In this document: piece after piece, positions 29,477 through 40,937 of the stretch
How the letters are laid out: each line of letters starts with the position of its first letter
Position numbering within the stretch: the first letter of the stretch is position 1
Origin: Myxococcus hansupus
Lineage (GTDB): Bacteria > Myxococcota > Myxococcia > Myxococcales > Myxococcaceae
Assembly (NCBI RefSeq): GCF_000280925.3
Contig: NZ_CP012109.1
Coordinates: 2,934,501 to 2,998,500 of the forward strand
DNA length: 64,000 bases
Reading direction: 5' to 3'
Translations under genes and position numbers: made by a program
The notes under the pieces: model-generated
Told to the model about the DNA's origin: nothing
Seen by the model: only the letters and a program-made list of their open reading frames with translations
The model's database searches: none

Positions 29477-30781
29477 GTGTCACGTTCCTGGTTCCGGTGG
29501 TGCCCCGTTCTCGTCGTGCTCGCTTCGGCGGCACATGCCCGTGCGCTCATGACGGAGGCGCCGTCGATTGAGGCGCCACAGAGCGTGGCGAGGCGGGAGA
29601 CGCCGCCGGGCGCGGAGTCCCTGAGCGCGCCCTTGACGGGCACGGCCTCAACGGGAGCGCCTTCGCCGAGCGCGGCGCCCGTGGGCTCCGACACGACGAC
29701 GGGCAAGGAGCCCACCCCGGACGCCTCTTCGCCCGAGGCCGCGTCGCCGGAGTCCCCCACGAGTGATGGGGCCGCGGAAGCGGTCGGGGCGGAGGTTGCC
29801 GCCGCGGTCGCCACGGATGCTGCCGGGGTCGCGGCCACGGCCGCCGTCGCGGTGCTCATGCTGGAGTCCAACGACGCGGGGCGCGACGCGGCCCCTGGCG
29901 TCACCTCCCTCATCACGTCGCGGTTGGCGGAGTCATCGAAGCTGCGCGTCCTCTCCCAATGGGACGTGGAGTCGGCGCTCGACGCCGCGGGACAGAAGAA
30001 GCTCGAGGGCCTGAAATCCTGCGAGCGGGGGGACTGTGTCGAGGAACTGGTGAAGCTCACCGGCGCCCGGTACGTCGTCGCGGGCCGGCTGGACCGCTTC
30101 GGTGACCACTACCTGCTCACCGCCAACCTACTCGACACCACGGAGGGCCGGAGCCTCGCGCGTCCTCGCGCCGAAGCCGATGACGCGGAGGACCTGCTGC
30201 GGACCGCGAAGGCGGTGTCCGACCAGCTCTTCGCCGTGCTCGTCTCCCCCGAGGAGTCCGTGGCGGCGCGCCCGCTGCTGGGCGGCTCGTCGCGCACCGG
30301 GGGCGGCGGCTTGCTCCTGGGCCTGCGCGTGAACAACAACTTCATCGACAAGCTGTCCGCGGTGAACCCGGGCGGCGACATCGAGGTGGGCTACTGGTTC
30401 CACCCCGAATGGGTCGGCTTCATCCAGGTCGGCTTCAACTACGTGCGCTCCACCCAGGAGGGCGTGCGCAGCGGCCTCAACGTGCTGCCCAGCGTCGTGG
30501 GCGCGCGGCACTACCACAACCTGGAGCGCTCCCTGCGGCCCTACTGGGGTTTCGGCCTGGGCGTGCAGCTCTCCTTCGGCGACTTCGGTATCTTCCAGTC
30601 CACGGGACCGCTGCCCACGGTCATCGGGTTCGCGGGGCTCGAGTACCTCATCGCCGGCAAGGTGGGATTCCAGTTGGAGTTGGGGACCAACGTGGCCCAG
30701 GCGGTGCTGGGCCTGGCCGATTCGAAGCTGGGTGACGGCCTCAACCTGGACCTCAACGCAGGCATCGCGTACCACTTCTGA
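29477..30781 (+). CDS. Exported protein with CsgG-like domain and C-terminal outer-membrane beta-barrel
   Basis: The 434-residue product starts with a signal peptide (VVLASAAHARA) and an Ala/Ser/Pro/Thr-rich disordered segment. A globular domain follows: AVLMLESNDAGRDAAPGVTSLI and LITSRLAESSKLRVLSQWDV, with SCERGDCVEELVKLTGARYVVAGRL, resembles the CsgG/TolB-N-like domain common in myxobacterial periplasmic proteins. The C-terminal 160 residues alternate hydrophobic and polar positions (GFIQVGFNYVRS, YWGFGLGVQLSFG) and end in AYHF, a barrel with terminal Phe. GTG 29477 was chosen because it opens the signal peptide. A TPR lipoprotein follows after 15 bp. Function is unknown. Confidence 0.78.
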   Translation: MSRSWFRWCPVLVVLASAAHARALMTEAPSIEAPQSVARRETPPGAESLSAPLTGTASTGAPSPSAAPVGSDTTTGKEPTPDASSPEAASPESPTSDGAAEAVGAEVAAAVATDAAGVAATAAVAVLMLESNDAGRDAAPGVTSLITSRLAESSKLRVLSQWDVESALDAAGQKKLEGLKSCERGDCVEELVKLTGARYVVAGRLDRFGDHYLLTANLLDTTEGRSLARPRAEADDAEDLLRTAKAVSDQLFAVLVSPEESVAARPLLGGSSRTGGGGLLLGLRVNNNFIDKLSAVNPGGDIEVGYWFHPEWVGFIQVGFNYVRSTQEGVRSGLNVLPSVVGARHYHNLERSLRPYWGFGLGVQLSFGDFGIFQSTGPLPTVIGFAGLEYLIAGKVGFQLELGTNVAQAVLGLADSKLGDGLNLDLNAGIAYHF

Positions 30782-30796
30782 GCTTCGGAGCCTCCC

Positions 30797-31939
30797 ATGT
30801 TCCCGCGACCGCGCGCCCTCTCCCTGATTGCCTTGCTCGCCCTGACCGGCTGTGACGACGAGACGCCTCGCGTCAAGCCGAAGGACCACGCGGAGGGCCT
30901 CTACGTCAAAGGCACCGCCGAGTACCTCCAGGGGCACTTCGACGCGGCCCTGGCCTCCTTCGAGGCCATGAAGCAGCTCGCCCCGGACGACCCGCGCCTG
31001 CCCGCCGCGCGCGGCGAGGTGTACCTGTCCATGGGCCGACTGACGGAGGCCGCGGCGGAGTTCGAGGCCGCCCTCAAGCTGGAGCCCAAGCGCTCCACCA
31101 ACTGGAGCCGCCTGGGCTTCATCCAGGCCCAGCTCGGCCAGGTGGCCGAGGCCCAGAGCTCGCTGCGCAAGGCGCTGGCCCTCTTCCCCCAGGACTTCAA
31201 CGCCCTGGAGTCGCTCGGCGACCTGTACCTGAAGAAGGGCGAGCATGACGCCGCCGTGCGGCACTTCACGCTCGCGGCCGGCGCGGCGCCCTCGCCGGAG
31301 CAGAAGTCCGCGCTCGTCATCCGCGCGCTGGACGTCCTGACGGAGCAGCGGCGCCACGCGGAGGTCCTCACCGTGGCGCAGAAGGCGGTGGACGACGGCA
31401 TCCACACCGCCGAAGTGCTCTCCGCCCTGGGGGATGGCCTGGTCCACGCGGGCAACCTGCCCGAGGCCGCCAACGCCTACCGGGACGCGGCCAGCCGCGC
31501 GCCGAGGGATCCGACGCTGTGGGAGCTCGTCGGCGAAATCCAGACGAAGCTGGACAAGCCCGGTGACGCCATCTCCGCTTACAAGGAGTCCCTGCGCGTG
31601 AGGGATCGCGCCATCGTCCACGTGGCGCTGGCCCGCCTCTACCTGGGGCTGAAGGACAAGTCGGCGGCGAAGGAGGAGCTGGAGGCCGCGCTGGGGTCCG
31701 CCTCGGGCCAGGACATGCGCGAGCTGCGGGAGCTGGCCGACCTGCTGGTCACCATGGAGCGCAAGCCGGACGCGCTCCGAATCCTGGCCGGCCTGAGCGC
31801 GGAAGCGGACCAGGCGAAGGACGCCGAGCTGCACGTCACCACGGCGCGGCTGGCGCAGGAGCTGAAGGACAAGGGCATCCTCCAGGCCGCCTGCGCACGG
31901 GCCACCGCCGCGGACGCCACCCTCAAGAAGTGCCCGTGA
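30797..31939 (+). CDS. TPR-repeat lipoprotein
   Basis: The 380-residue protein starts MFPRPRALSLIALLALTGC, a lipoprotein signal with lipobox LTGC. About eight tetratricopeptide repeats follow: EGLYVKGTAEYLQGHFDAAL, RLPAARGEVYLSMGRLTEAA, NWSRLGFIQAQLGQVAEAQ, LGDLYLKKGEHDAAV and so on. TPR arrays mediate protein-protein contacts; this one is probably a periplasm-facing scaffold. It follows the CsgG-like/barrel gene with a 15-bp gap, so the two may form an outer-membrane assembly. A short hairpin separates it from convergent lexA. Confidence 0.85.
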   Translation: MFPRPRALSLIALLALTGCDDETPRVKPKDHAEGLYVKGTAEYLQGHFDAALASFEAMKQLAPDDPRLPAARGEVYLSMGRLTEAAAEFEAALKLEPKRSTNWSRLGFIQAQLGQVAEAQSSLRKALALFPQDFNALESLGDLYLKKGEHDAAVRHFTLAAGAAPSPEQKSALVIRALDVLTEQRRHAEVLTVAQKAVDDGIHTAEVLSALGDGLVHAGNLPEAANAYRDAASRAPRDPTLWELVGEIQTKLDKPGDAISAYKESLRVRDRAIVHVALARLYLGLKDKSAAKEELEAALGSASGQDMRELRELADLLVTMERKPDALRILAGLSAEADQAKDAELHVTTARLAQELKDKGILQAACARATAADATLKKCP

Positions 31940-31949
31940 GCCCCGCCCG

Positions 31950-31966
31950 GGCCTGAACGAGGCCCG
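31950..31966. terminator. Short hairpin between TPR lipoprotein gene and lexA
   Basis: GGGCCT-GAACG-AGGCCC forms a 6-bp stem in the 42-bp gap between two convergent stops. There is no T-run, so efficiency is uncertain. Confidence 0.45.
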
Positions 31967-31981
31967 GAGCGGCGTGGGGGA

Positions 31982-32650
31982 CTACGGCGCCCGAGCGGCC
32001 TGGAGCTTCCGGTACACGCCCACCACCTGACCCAGAATCATGGTGGACCGGAACTCCGCCCGGCTCACGTAGATGGGCTGCATGGTGGCGTTGGCGGGCT
32101 GGAAGCGGATGCGGTCGCCTTCCGGGTAGTAGCGCTTCACCGTGGCCTCGTCCTCGATGAGGGCCACCACGATTTCACCCGGCTGCGCGGACGGCGTCTT
32201 CTTCACGAAGAGGTAGTCCCCGTCGTGGATGCCGTCGTCAATCATCGACTGGCCCTTCACGCGCAGGGCGAAGACCTCGCGGCCATTCACGCCTCCGAGC
32301 AGGAAGCTGTCGATCTTGACGGAGTCCTCCATGTTCTCCTGCGCGAGCAGCGGCGCGCCGGCGGCGACCTTGCCCAGCAGGGGAATCTCCACCATGCCCG
32401 AGTCCTTGCGCATCCCCAGGCCGAGCAGCAGCCTCGCGCGCTTGGTGGGCACCAGGGAGCGGCTCTGCTGCTCGCCCCGGTTCAGGTAGCCCTTGCGCTC
32501 CAGGGCCTTCAAATGGTCGTTCACGCCGTTCGTCGAGCGGATGTCCATGTGCTCCCCGATCTCGCGGATCGTCGGCGGGAAGCCCCGGGTTTCCGTCTCC
32601 TTGACGATGAAGCTGAGAATCTCGCGCTGGCGTTCCGTGAGCTCTTCCAT
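31982..32650 (-). CDS. lexA: SOS repressor LexA
   Basis: The 222-residue LexA has an N-terminal winged helix-turn-helix ([35 protein letters not shown]) and a C-terminal S24 autoprotease with cleavage site A97-G98 in KVAAGAPLL, catalytic S135 in KGQSMIDDG and K172 in ATVKRYY. RecA-stimulated self-cleavage derepresses DNA-repair genes. The ATG at 32650 begins the conserved domain; longer forms add 17 unrelated residues. A LexA-type site lies about 75-90 bp upstream, implying autoregulation. It is divergent from the large hybrid kinase gene, which might share that control. Confidence 0.96.
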   Translation of the reverse strand: MEELTERQREILSFIVKETETRGFPPTIREIGEHMDIRSTNGVNDHLKALERKGYLNRGEQQSRSLVPTKRARLLLGLGMRKDSGMVEIPLLGKVAAGAPLLAQENMEDSVKIDSFLLGGVNGREVFALRVKGQSMIDDGIHDGDYLFVKKTPSAQPGEIVVALIEDEATVKRYYPEGDRIRFQPANATMQPIYVSRAEFRSTMILGQVVGVYRKLQAARAP

Positions 32651-32723
32651 GCGCTCCCTCACCCGTCTGCCGTCCAGCCGGGGAGTCGTTCCCCCAGGCA
32701 ACAGGCTTTCAGTGTCACTCTCC

Positions 32724-32739
32724 CTGAACAGACGTGTAG
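32724..32739 (-). promoter_or_regulatory. LexA binding site (SOS box, Myxococcus type)
   Basis: Read on the minus strand the site is CTACACGTCTGTTCAG, followed by G. It fits every position of the motif reported for M. xanthus LexA (CTRHAMRYBYGTTCAGS, as I recall it). It lies in the lexA/hybrid-kinase divergent region, supporting autoregulation. Confidence 0.8.
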
Positions 32740-32845
32740 AGTCAACTCGTCCGCTGTCACACCGCGCACTCCCGGTATGTCACGGACCGTCCTGTTTCTC
32801 ACTTCTTGAGGTGGGACGGCGAACTCGACGTACACTTCTTCCGCT

Positions 32846-35800
32846 TTGTCCGAGCTCCGCCACACGCTGCTCTTCGTCGACGACGAGGCCGACGTCCTGG
32901 ACATCCTCACCCGGATGTTTCAGCGCCGGTATCGCGTCCTCACGGCCCGAAGCGGCTCCGCCGCCCTGGAAATCCTGAGAAAGGAGTCAGTCGACGTCCT
33001 CGTGACGGACCAGCGGATGCCGGAGATGACGGGCATCGAGCTGGTCGCCACGGCGCGCTCGGAGGGCTTCGACGTCACCGCGCTGCTGCTGACGGGGTAC
33101 ACGCACCCGGACGACATCATCGCGGCCATCAACCAGGGGCAGGTGTACCGGTACATCACCAAGCCCTGGGACGTGAACGACCTGCTCATCACCGTGAAGA
33201 ATGCGGTGGAGTACACGCAGCTTCGCAAGGACAAGGAGCGGCTGATCCGCCAGCTCCACCAGCGCGTGGAGGCGCTCTTCGTCCTGTACGAGGTCAGCCG
33301 CGCCAGCGCGAACGACCCGGCCAGCTACGACAACATCATCGACCGCGTGCTCATCGCCGTGGCGCGCGTGCTGCCGTACGACTGCGGCGCGGCGCTCATC
33401 GCTCCGGACGAGGCCCGCAGCGCCACCCTGCGGCTGCGCTGCCATGGCGTGGTGGGCGAGCAGGCGCTCCTGGGCGTGAAGGAGTCGATGCTCGGCGCCT
33501 ACCGCAAGAGCAGCGGCCTGCTGTTGCCCGAGGACCGCGTCATCACCCGCGTGGCGGGCACCACCACGCAGGACGCGGCGGCCCCGTCCATCTACCCCAG
33601 CCAGCTCACGGTGAACCTGGTGGCGGGTGGGCGGCCGGTGGGCATGTTGTCGCTGTTCAGCCAGCGGCCGGACGCGTTCTCCGAGGATGACGGCGTCCTG
33701 CTGGACGTGCTCGCCAACCAGACGGCGGACGCCATCCAGTCCCTGCGCTCGGCCGAGGAAGAGGCCCGCCACCGCATGGAGCGGATGGTGGAGTCCATGG
33801 CCGACGGCGTGGTCCTCACCGACGAGAAGAACGACGTCGTGGTGATGAACCCGGCGGCGCGGCGGCTGCTGCACGCGGAGAACCCCGAGGAGCAGACGAC
33901 GCGGCTGATGGAGGAGCGCCTGGGCTTCCAGCCGTTCCACCTGGTGCGCGGCTGGGAGTACGGCGGCGGGCAGGTGCTGCGCGAGGAGGTGAAGCTCTTC
34001 GACCGGCACGTCCAGACGACGGTGACGCCGGTGACGGACGCGCGCGGCACGCTGCGCGGCGTGTGCGTGGTGCTGCGCGACATCACCGAGCAGAAGCGGC
34101 TGGAGGAGCGCAAGGACGAGTTCGTCTCCATGGTCAGCCACGAGCTGCGCACGCCGCTCACGTCCATCTCCGGCGCGCTGGACCTGGTGCTGAACTTCAT
34201 GGCCGGGGACATCAACGACCGGCAGCGGCGCTACCTGTCGCTGGCGCGCGACTCCACGGAGAAGCTCAACGCCATCGTGGATGACCTGCTGGACTTGTCG
34301 AAGTTCGCCAAGGGCCGGCTGCGGATGAACTTCGAGGTGTCGTACCTCGACGAGCTCGTCCAGCGCGTGGTGGAGAAGTACGGGCCGGCCTTCAGCGAGA
34401 AGCGCGTGGCGGTGAAGCCGCTGCTGCCGCGCCACCCGCTGCGCGTGCTGGTGGACCCCAACCGCTTGGACCAGGTCCTCAACAACCTGCTCAACAACGC
34501 GGTGAAGTTCACCCCGGAGGAGGGCGAGGTTCGCGTGGGCGTCCACGCCACCTCCAGCCTGCCGGGCTACGTGGTGGTGTCCTGCTGGAACAGCGGGGAC
34601 CCCATCGCGGAGGAGAGCCTGGAGCGCATCTTCGACCGCTTCGAGCAGGCGCGCACCAAGGCCAACCGCACCGTGCGCGGCACCGGCCTGGGGCTGGCCA
34701 TCTGCCGCAACATCGTGGAGGCCCACGGCGGCCGCATCTGGTGCGAACCGTGTTCGGACGGCGTGCGCTTCATGGTGGTGCTGCCCACCGAGCCGCCCCC
34801 CGAGCTGCGCCGCCAGGACGACGTGGCCGACGCCATCCAGCTCCCGCGCCGCCAGGAGAGCCGGGGCCGGGTGCTGGTCATCGACGGCGAGGCGGAGGTG
34901 GCCTACATCGCCAAGGCGCTCCTGGTGGGCCGTGGCTATGACGTGCGCGTGGCCTTCAACGCGGAGGACGGCCTGTCCGCCGCGCGCCGGCATGATCCGG
35001 ACACGGTGATGGTGTCCGTGCGTCTGCCGGACGTGGACGGTCTGCGGCTGGCGGAGATTCTCCGGCACGACCCGGAGACGCGCCGCGCGCCGCTGCTGGT
35101 GTCCTCCGCCTTCGACGAGCGGCAGCGCGCCTTCCGCGCCGGGGCGGACGCCTTCCTCGTGCGCCCGCTGGCGGCGGACAAGCTGATGGCCACGGTGGAC
35201 TCGCTGGTTCGTGGACGCCAGGGCCCGGCGCATGGCCGGGTGCTGGTGGTGGACGACGACACGAAGATCGCCGCCATCTGCCGCGAGGTGCTGGAGAACC
35301 TCGGCTTCGACGTGGCGCTGGCGGGCTCCATCGAAGAAGGGCGCCGCTCCCTGCGCGAGCGCCGTCCGGACGTGGTGCTGCTGGATGTCACGCTGCCCGA
35401 CGGTGACGGCTTCGTCTTCCTGGAGGAAATCAAGGCGGAGAGCGCCGGTGGCCACATCTCCGTCATCTTCATCTCCGCGCGCGCGGAGACGTCCTCCAAG
35501 GTGCGCGCGCTCAAGCTGGGCGGCGACGACTACCTCACCAAGCCCTTCGACGCGTTGGAGCTGGGCGCCCGCGTGGAGAGCGTCATGCGGCGCAAGGAGC
35601 AGGAGCTGTCGGCCTCTCCGACGACGCAGCTCCCGGGCTCCACCGCCATCGAGCGCGAGGTGCAGCGGCGGCTGTCGCTGCGGCGGCCCTTCGCCTTCTG
35701 CTACCTGGATTTGGACAACCTTAAGGCCTACAACGACTACTACGGCTTCGCGAAGGCGGACGGCGTGGTGCGCCAGACGGGCGACCTGATGCGCGAGGTG

Positions 35801-36168
35801 TTCGCCCAGGACGGCGCGCCTGGGGACTTCCTGGGCCACGTGGCCGGTGACGACTTCGTGTTCATCACCTCCACGGACTCGGTGGACCGCATCTGCCAGA
35901 AGGCCATCGAGACGTTCGACCGCATCATCCCGCTCTATTACGACCGGCAGGACCGCGAGCGCGGGCACATCGAGGCGGAGGACCGTTACGGGGAGAAGCG
36001 GCAGTTCCCCATCATGAGCGTGTCCGTGGTGGCGGTGATGACCGACGGCACGCAGGACCACGCGGAGCTGGCTCGCCGCGCCGCGGACATGAAGAAGCGC
36101 GCCAAGGCCATCGCCGGCTCGGTGTTCCTGCGCAGTGACTTGGAGCGGGTGGTACGCTCCGCGGCCGG

Positions 36169-36172
<4 letters not shown>
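32846..36172 (+). CDS. Giant hybrid signalling protein: REC-GAF-PAS-HisKA-HATPase-REC-REC-degenerate GGDEF
   Basis: The 1108-residue soluble protein starts with a receiver (LLFVDDEADVLDIL; Asp in LVTDQRMPEMTG; YITKPWD), of the type common in HD-GYP-like regulators. GAF (about 130-300) and PAS (about 310-425) domains follow, then HisKA with SHELRTPL (H432) and HATPase with NNLLNNAVKF and GTGLGLAIC. The next receiver has Ser at the phospho site (VMVSVRLPDVDG, S724), so it is a pseudo-receiver. The third is intact (VVLLDVTLPDGDG). The final domain resembles GGDEF but reads AGDDF near residue 999, so cyclase activity is doubtful. The only in-frame start after the upstream stop is TTG 32846, with no clear ribosome binding site. 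The next kinase gene overlaps by 4 bp. Confidence 0.88.
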
Positions 36173-38016
<1,844 letters not shown>

Positions 38017-38033
38017 TAGCTAGCGAGACGTCC

Positions 38034-38996
38034 ATGGCTGATTCCCGTCCATCGCGCCGTCAGGCGCCGTTCCTCATCGGCCTCGTGCTGATTCTCGCGG
38101 CGCTGCCGGTGGGGTGGTTCGTCTTCTTGCGTCAGCCGCCTCCGCCACCGCCGCCTCCCGTCGCGCCGCCTGTCGCCGCGGCGCCCGTGGCGCCGCGTCA
38201 GTTGCAACTGGAGCTGACGCAGGTCTCCGGCAAGGTGGAGGTGTGGAACACGGACGGCTCGTGGCGCGAGGCCTCCGTGGGCATGGCGCTGCGCCAGGAT
38301 GAGCGGGTGCGCACGGATGACGGCTCGTACGCCAAGCTGATTGGCGGCGAATCCGTGGAAGTAAACATCGACCCCGCCACCGAAATCTCCGTGGACGCGC
38401 TGACGGAGTCGCTGTCTCGCATCCTGCTCTCTCGCGGTATGGCCACCGCGGTCGTCCGCCCCGGGCAGCGGCACACGTTCGAGGTGAAGGCCGCGAACTC
38501 GGATGCGACGGCCACGTTGCAGCAGGCGGGCGCCTTCACCATGAGCAACAACGGCGAGGGCACCGTCGCGGTGGGCACGCGCGAGGGCGAAGTCACCCTC
38601 GTGGGGCAGGGCAAGGTCGTCATCGTCCGCGCGGGTCAGCAGGCCGTCGTGCGTCCAGGACAGGCGCCGTCGGAACCGTCACCAGTGCCCACCAGCTTGC
38701 TGCTCAAGGTGGACTGGCCCAACGAGCGCACCCGCCGCGAGCGCGAGCTCGTGGTGCGCGGACAAGCAACGCCGGGCAGTCGCGTGGAGGTCGGTGGTGT
38801 CACCGTGAAGTCCGATGCGGAGGGAAACTTCCAGCGAAAGGTGATCCTCCGAGAAGGCCGCAACACCGTGGATGTGCAGGCCTTTGGCGTCGGTCGCACG
38901 AAGCAGCAGGAGCGTCAGGACGTCGTGGTCGACACGACGCCTCCGCCGCTGAAGACGGATACCGAGAACATCTGGAATCAGGCGCGCGACGACTGA
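38034..38996 (+). CDS. FecR-domain protein with N-terminal membrane anchor
   Basis: The 320-residue protein has a short cytoplasmic N-terminus, one transmembrane helix (FLIGLVLILAALPVGWFVFL), a poly-Pro linker (PPPPPPPPVAPPVAAA), then a FecR-like beta-rich domain (TQVSGKVEVWNTDGSWREAS, GMALRQDERVRTDDGSYAKL). Toward the C-terminus comes an Ig-like module of the type VVRGQATPGSRVEVGGV, VKSDAEGNFQRKVIL. The start ATG 38034 lies 17 bp after the kinase stop. FecR domains sense or transmit periplasmic signals; without a neighbouring FecI sigma factor the role is unclear. It probably belongs to the kinase operon. Confidence 0.82.
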   Translation: MADSRPSRRQAPFLIGLVLILAALPVGWFVFLRQPPPPPPPPVAPPVAAAPVAPRQLQLELTQVSGKVEVWNTDGSWREASVGMALRQDERVRTDDGSYAKLIGGESVEVNIDPATEISVDALTESLSRILLSRGMATAVVRPGQRHTFEVKAANSDATATLQQAGAFTMSNNGEGTVAVGTREGEVTLVGQGKVVIVRAGQQAVVRPGQAPSEPSPVPTSLLLKVDWPNERTRRERELVVRGQATPGSRVEVGGVTVKSDAEGNFQRKVILREGRNTVDVQAFGVGRTKQQERQDVVVDTTPPPLKTDTENIWNQARDD

Positions 38997-39029
38997 CACA
39001 GCAGGCAAGTGTACGAGCGGGTGTTCGCC

Positions 39030-39059
39030 TTGACCCACGTCGAGGGGGCTTCCTAGACT
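39030..39059 (+). promoter_or_regulatory. Predicted promoter of riboswitch-led operon
   Basis: TTGACC (39030-39035), an 18-bp spacer, TAGACT (39054-39059). A start near 39066 would lie just before the riboswitch aptamer. Confidence 0.5.
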
Positions 39060-39069
39060 TCGGGTAGGA

Positions 39070-39178
39070 GTCGTTCCTGTTCAAGGGCAATCCCGGGCGA
39101 AAGCCCCGGTGCGCAAAGCCGCGGGGCCTGATGTCTGGCCGGCCGTGACCGCCGTGGGAAGTCAGCACCGGACGGGTC
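39070..39178 (+). ncRNA. Cyclic-di-GMP-I (GEMM) riboswitch
   Basis: The leader shows the GEMM core in order: AAGGGCAATCC (GGGCAA at 39085-39090), a stem GGGC-GAAA-GCCC with GNAA tetraloop (39099-39102), the hallmark GCGCAAAGCC (39111-39120), then GGGGCCTGATG with the tetraloop-receptor-like CCTNATG, and a second helix region ending near 39170. The ligand-contact position before GGCAA is G rather than the A found in cGAMP-sensing variants, which favours cyclic di-GMP. A hairpin CCCACT/AGTGGG at 39183-39213 follows and could be part of the expression platform. The riboswitch would control the beta-propeller gene at 39246 and probably the genes behind it. Confidence 0.78.
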
Positions 39179-39245
39179 CGGTCCCACTGCGCCTTGTGCA
39201 GGGCGGAAGTGGGTCATCGATTCGAACCCCCGGAGGACCTATCCG

Positions 39246-40901
39246 ATGCTGCGGACACTGGCCCTGAGTTGTTGGCTGCTTCCTCCGTTGGCGCTCGCAA
39301 CCACCCCCGCGCCGAGAACGTTGACGGGCACCCTCCACGTCGTCGCCGGAGGCCCGGGAGACCAGACGGACCCTCACGTCAGCGGGCCGTGGGTGGCGTA
39401 CACGAACGAGTCTCGGGGCACGAGCGAGATTCGCTACCACGACCTGCGGACCTCCACGGACGCGGCCATCCCGAACGAGGGCGCGTTCGACTTCGTGTCG
39501 GATATCTCGGGCAGCACCATCGTCTTCACGCGGGTGAGTACGTCGAGCGCCATCTACGTCTTCGACGTGGGCTCGGACACGGTGGCCCGGGAGCTGGCGC
39601 CGGAAGCGGGCAGCAGTCGCCGCTCCGCGGTGATTGGTGGCCGCACCGTCGCGTGGCAGGACTTCGGCTACACCGGCGTGACGTCGCAGCCGGAGATCGC
39701 CGCGTTTGACTTGGACCACGGCACGCTCACGCGCCTCACGGACGACACGTTCCATGACCGCACGCCCGCTGTGTCGCCGGATGGCGCGACGGTGGTCTGG
39801 GCCAAGTGCGACGAGCAGGGTTTGCGCTGCGACATCTGGCAGGCCCGGCGAGGCGCCAACGGCTTCACGTCGCAAGCGCTCACGGGCAGCGAAGGCGAGG
39901 AGTCCCATCCGGACACCAACGGCGAGGTGGCCGTCTACGCGAGCACGCGCACGCTCGACGGCGTGACGGACCGGGACATCTACTGGAAGCCGCTGAATGG
40001 GGGCACGGAGCAGCGACTGGCGCTGCCGGGGATGGACGCGAACCCCAGCATCAGCGGCTCCTTGATTGCCTTCGAGCGGAGGGACCCGGCGAAGAACGAC
40101 TTCGACATCGTGCTCTACGACATGAACACGGAGACGCTCTACGCCATCACGAACACGCCTGAGAACGAGAGCCTCACCGACCTGAGCGTGGACGCGGACG
40201 GCACGGTGCGCGTGGTGTGGACCGTGTCGCAGAACGGGGACTTCAACGTCCACGCCTTCACCTTCAAGCTGGATGACGAGCCCGGCTGCAAGCTCGCGCC
40301 GGTGGAGCCGGCGGTGCCCGCGGAGGTCTGCGCGCGGCCCGGTGACTGGCCGATGCTCGCGTCGCTGGAGGTCGCGCGAACGAGCGGTCAGCCCAATGGC
40401 GTGGCGCTCGGCTTCGCGGGCACCGGTGACGGCGTGTTGTGCGTGGACAACGGCTACAACGGCGAGGACTCCACCGCGGGCTGGGTGTGGCTCAACGGTC
40501 GGGAGCTGGTGGACCCGTCGCGTTTCAAGCCGGGCGTGCCGCGCGTGGCGACGCGTGCACCGTTGGATGGGCACAACTCGCTGACGGCGCTCATCTCCGG
40601 CAGACCTGGGAGCGCGTTTCGGATCCGCGTGTATGGCCCGCCGAGGGTGTGTCAACCCCTGTCGGGGACACCCACCGACGCCACCGTCATTCCGGGGTTC
40701 GCACTCAAGCCGGTGTCATCTTCGTCCGCGCCGGTGTCTCCGATGACCTTCATTCCCGAGGGGCCGGTGCGGGATGCGGGGCTTCGGGGCTGTAGCACCG
40801 GCGGTGGTCCGATAACGCTTTCCGGGGTGATCCTGTTGCTGGCCGGATTGCTGCGTCCCCGTCGTGCGAAGGCGCTTCGACGTGGCGACGGTGCCCTGTA
40901 G
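39246..40901 (+). CDS. Exported TolB-like beta-propeller protein with MYXO-CTERM-like tail
   Basis: The 551-residue protein has a signal peptide (MLRTLALSCWLLPPLALA) and a TolB/WD-type propeller, with blades such as DPHVSGPWVAYTNESRGTSEI, TPAVSPDGATVVWAKCDE and NPSISGSLIAFERRDP. A smaller Cys-containing domain (residues about 345-500) follows. The tail GCSTGGGPITLSGVILLLAGLLRPRRAK has the Cys, hydrophobic helix and Arg cluster of the MYXO-CTERM sorting signal, although about ten residues extend beyond the Arg cluster. Such proteins are processed by myxosortase and displayed on the cell surface. GGAGG lies 9 bp before the ATG, downstream of the GEMM-type riboswitch. The ligand is unknown. Confidence 0.83.
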   Translation: MLRTLALSCWLLPPLALATTPAPRTLTGTLHVVAGGPGDQTDPHVSGPWVAYTNESRGTSEIRYHDLRTSTDAAIPNEGAFDFVSDISGSTIVFTRVSTSSAIYVFDVGSDTVARELAPEAGSSRRSAVIGGRTVAWQDFGYTGVTSQPEIAAFDLDHGTLTRLTDDTFHDRTPAVSPDGATVVWAKCDEQGLRCDIWQARRGANGFTSQALTGSEGEESHPDTNGEVAVYASTRTLDGVTDRDIYWKPLNGGTEQRLALPGMDANPSISGSLIAFERRDPAKNDFDIVLYDMNTETLYAITNTPENESLTDLSVDADGTVRVVWTVSQNGDFNVHAFTFKLDDEPGCKLAPVEPAVPAEVCARPGDWPMLASLEVARTSGQPNGVALGFAGTGDGVLCVDNGYNGEDSTAGWVWLNGRELVDPSRFKPGVPRVATRAPLDGHNSLTALISGRPGSAFRIRVYGPPRVCQPLSGTPTDATVIPGFALKPVSSSSAPVSPMTFIPEGPVRDAGLRGCSTGGGPITLSGVILLLAGLLRPRRAKALRRGDGAL

Positions 40902-40937
40902 ACTGACACGGCCCTGAACCGGTTTCTCCTCTTCGGA

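Noticed and set aside
39070-39178. Cobalamin riboswitch
   Set aside because: The AAGTC-like element and high GC raised the question, but the B12 box is missing and the GGGCAA ... GCGCAAAGCC ... CCTGATG order fits GEMM instead.
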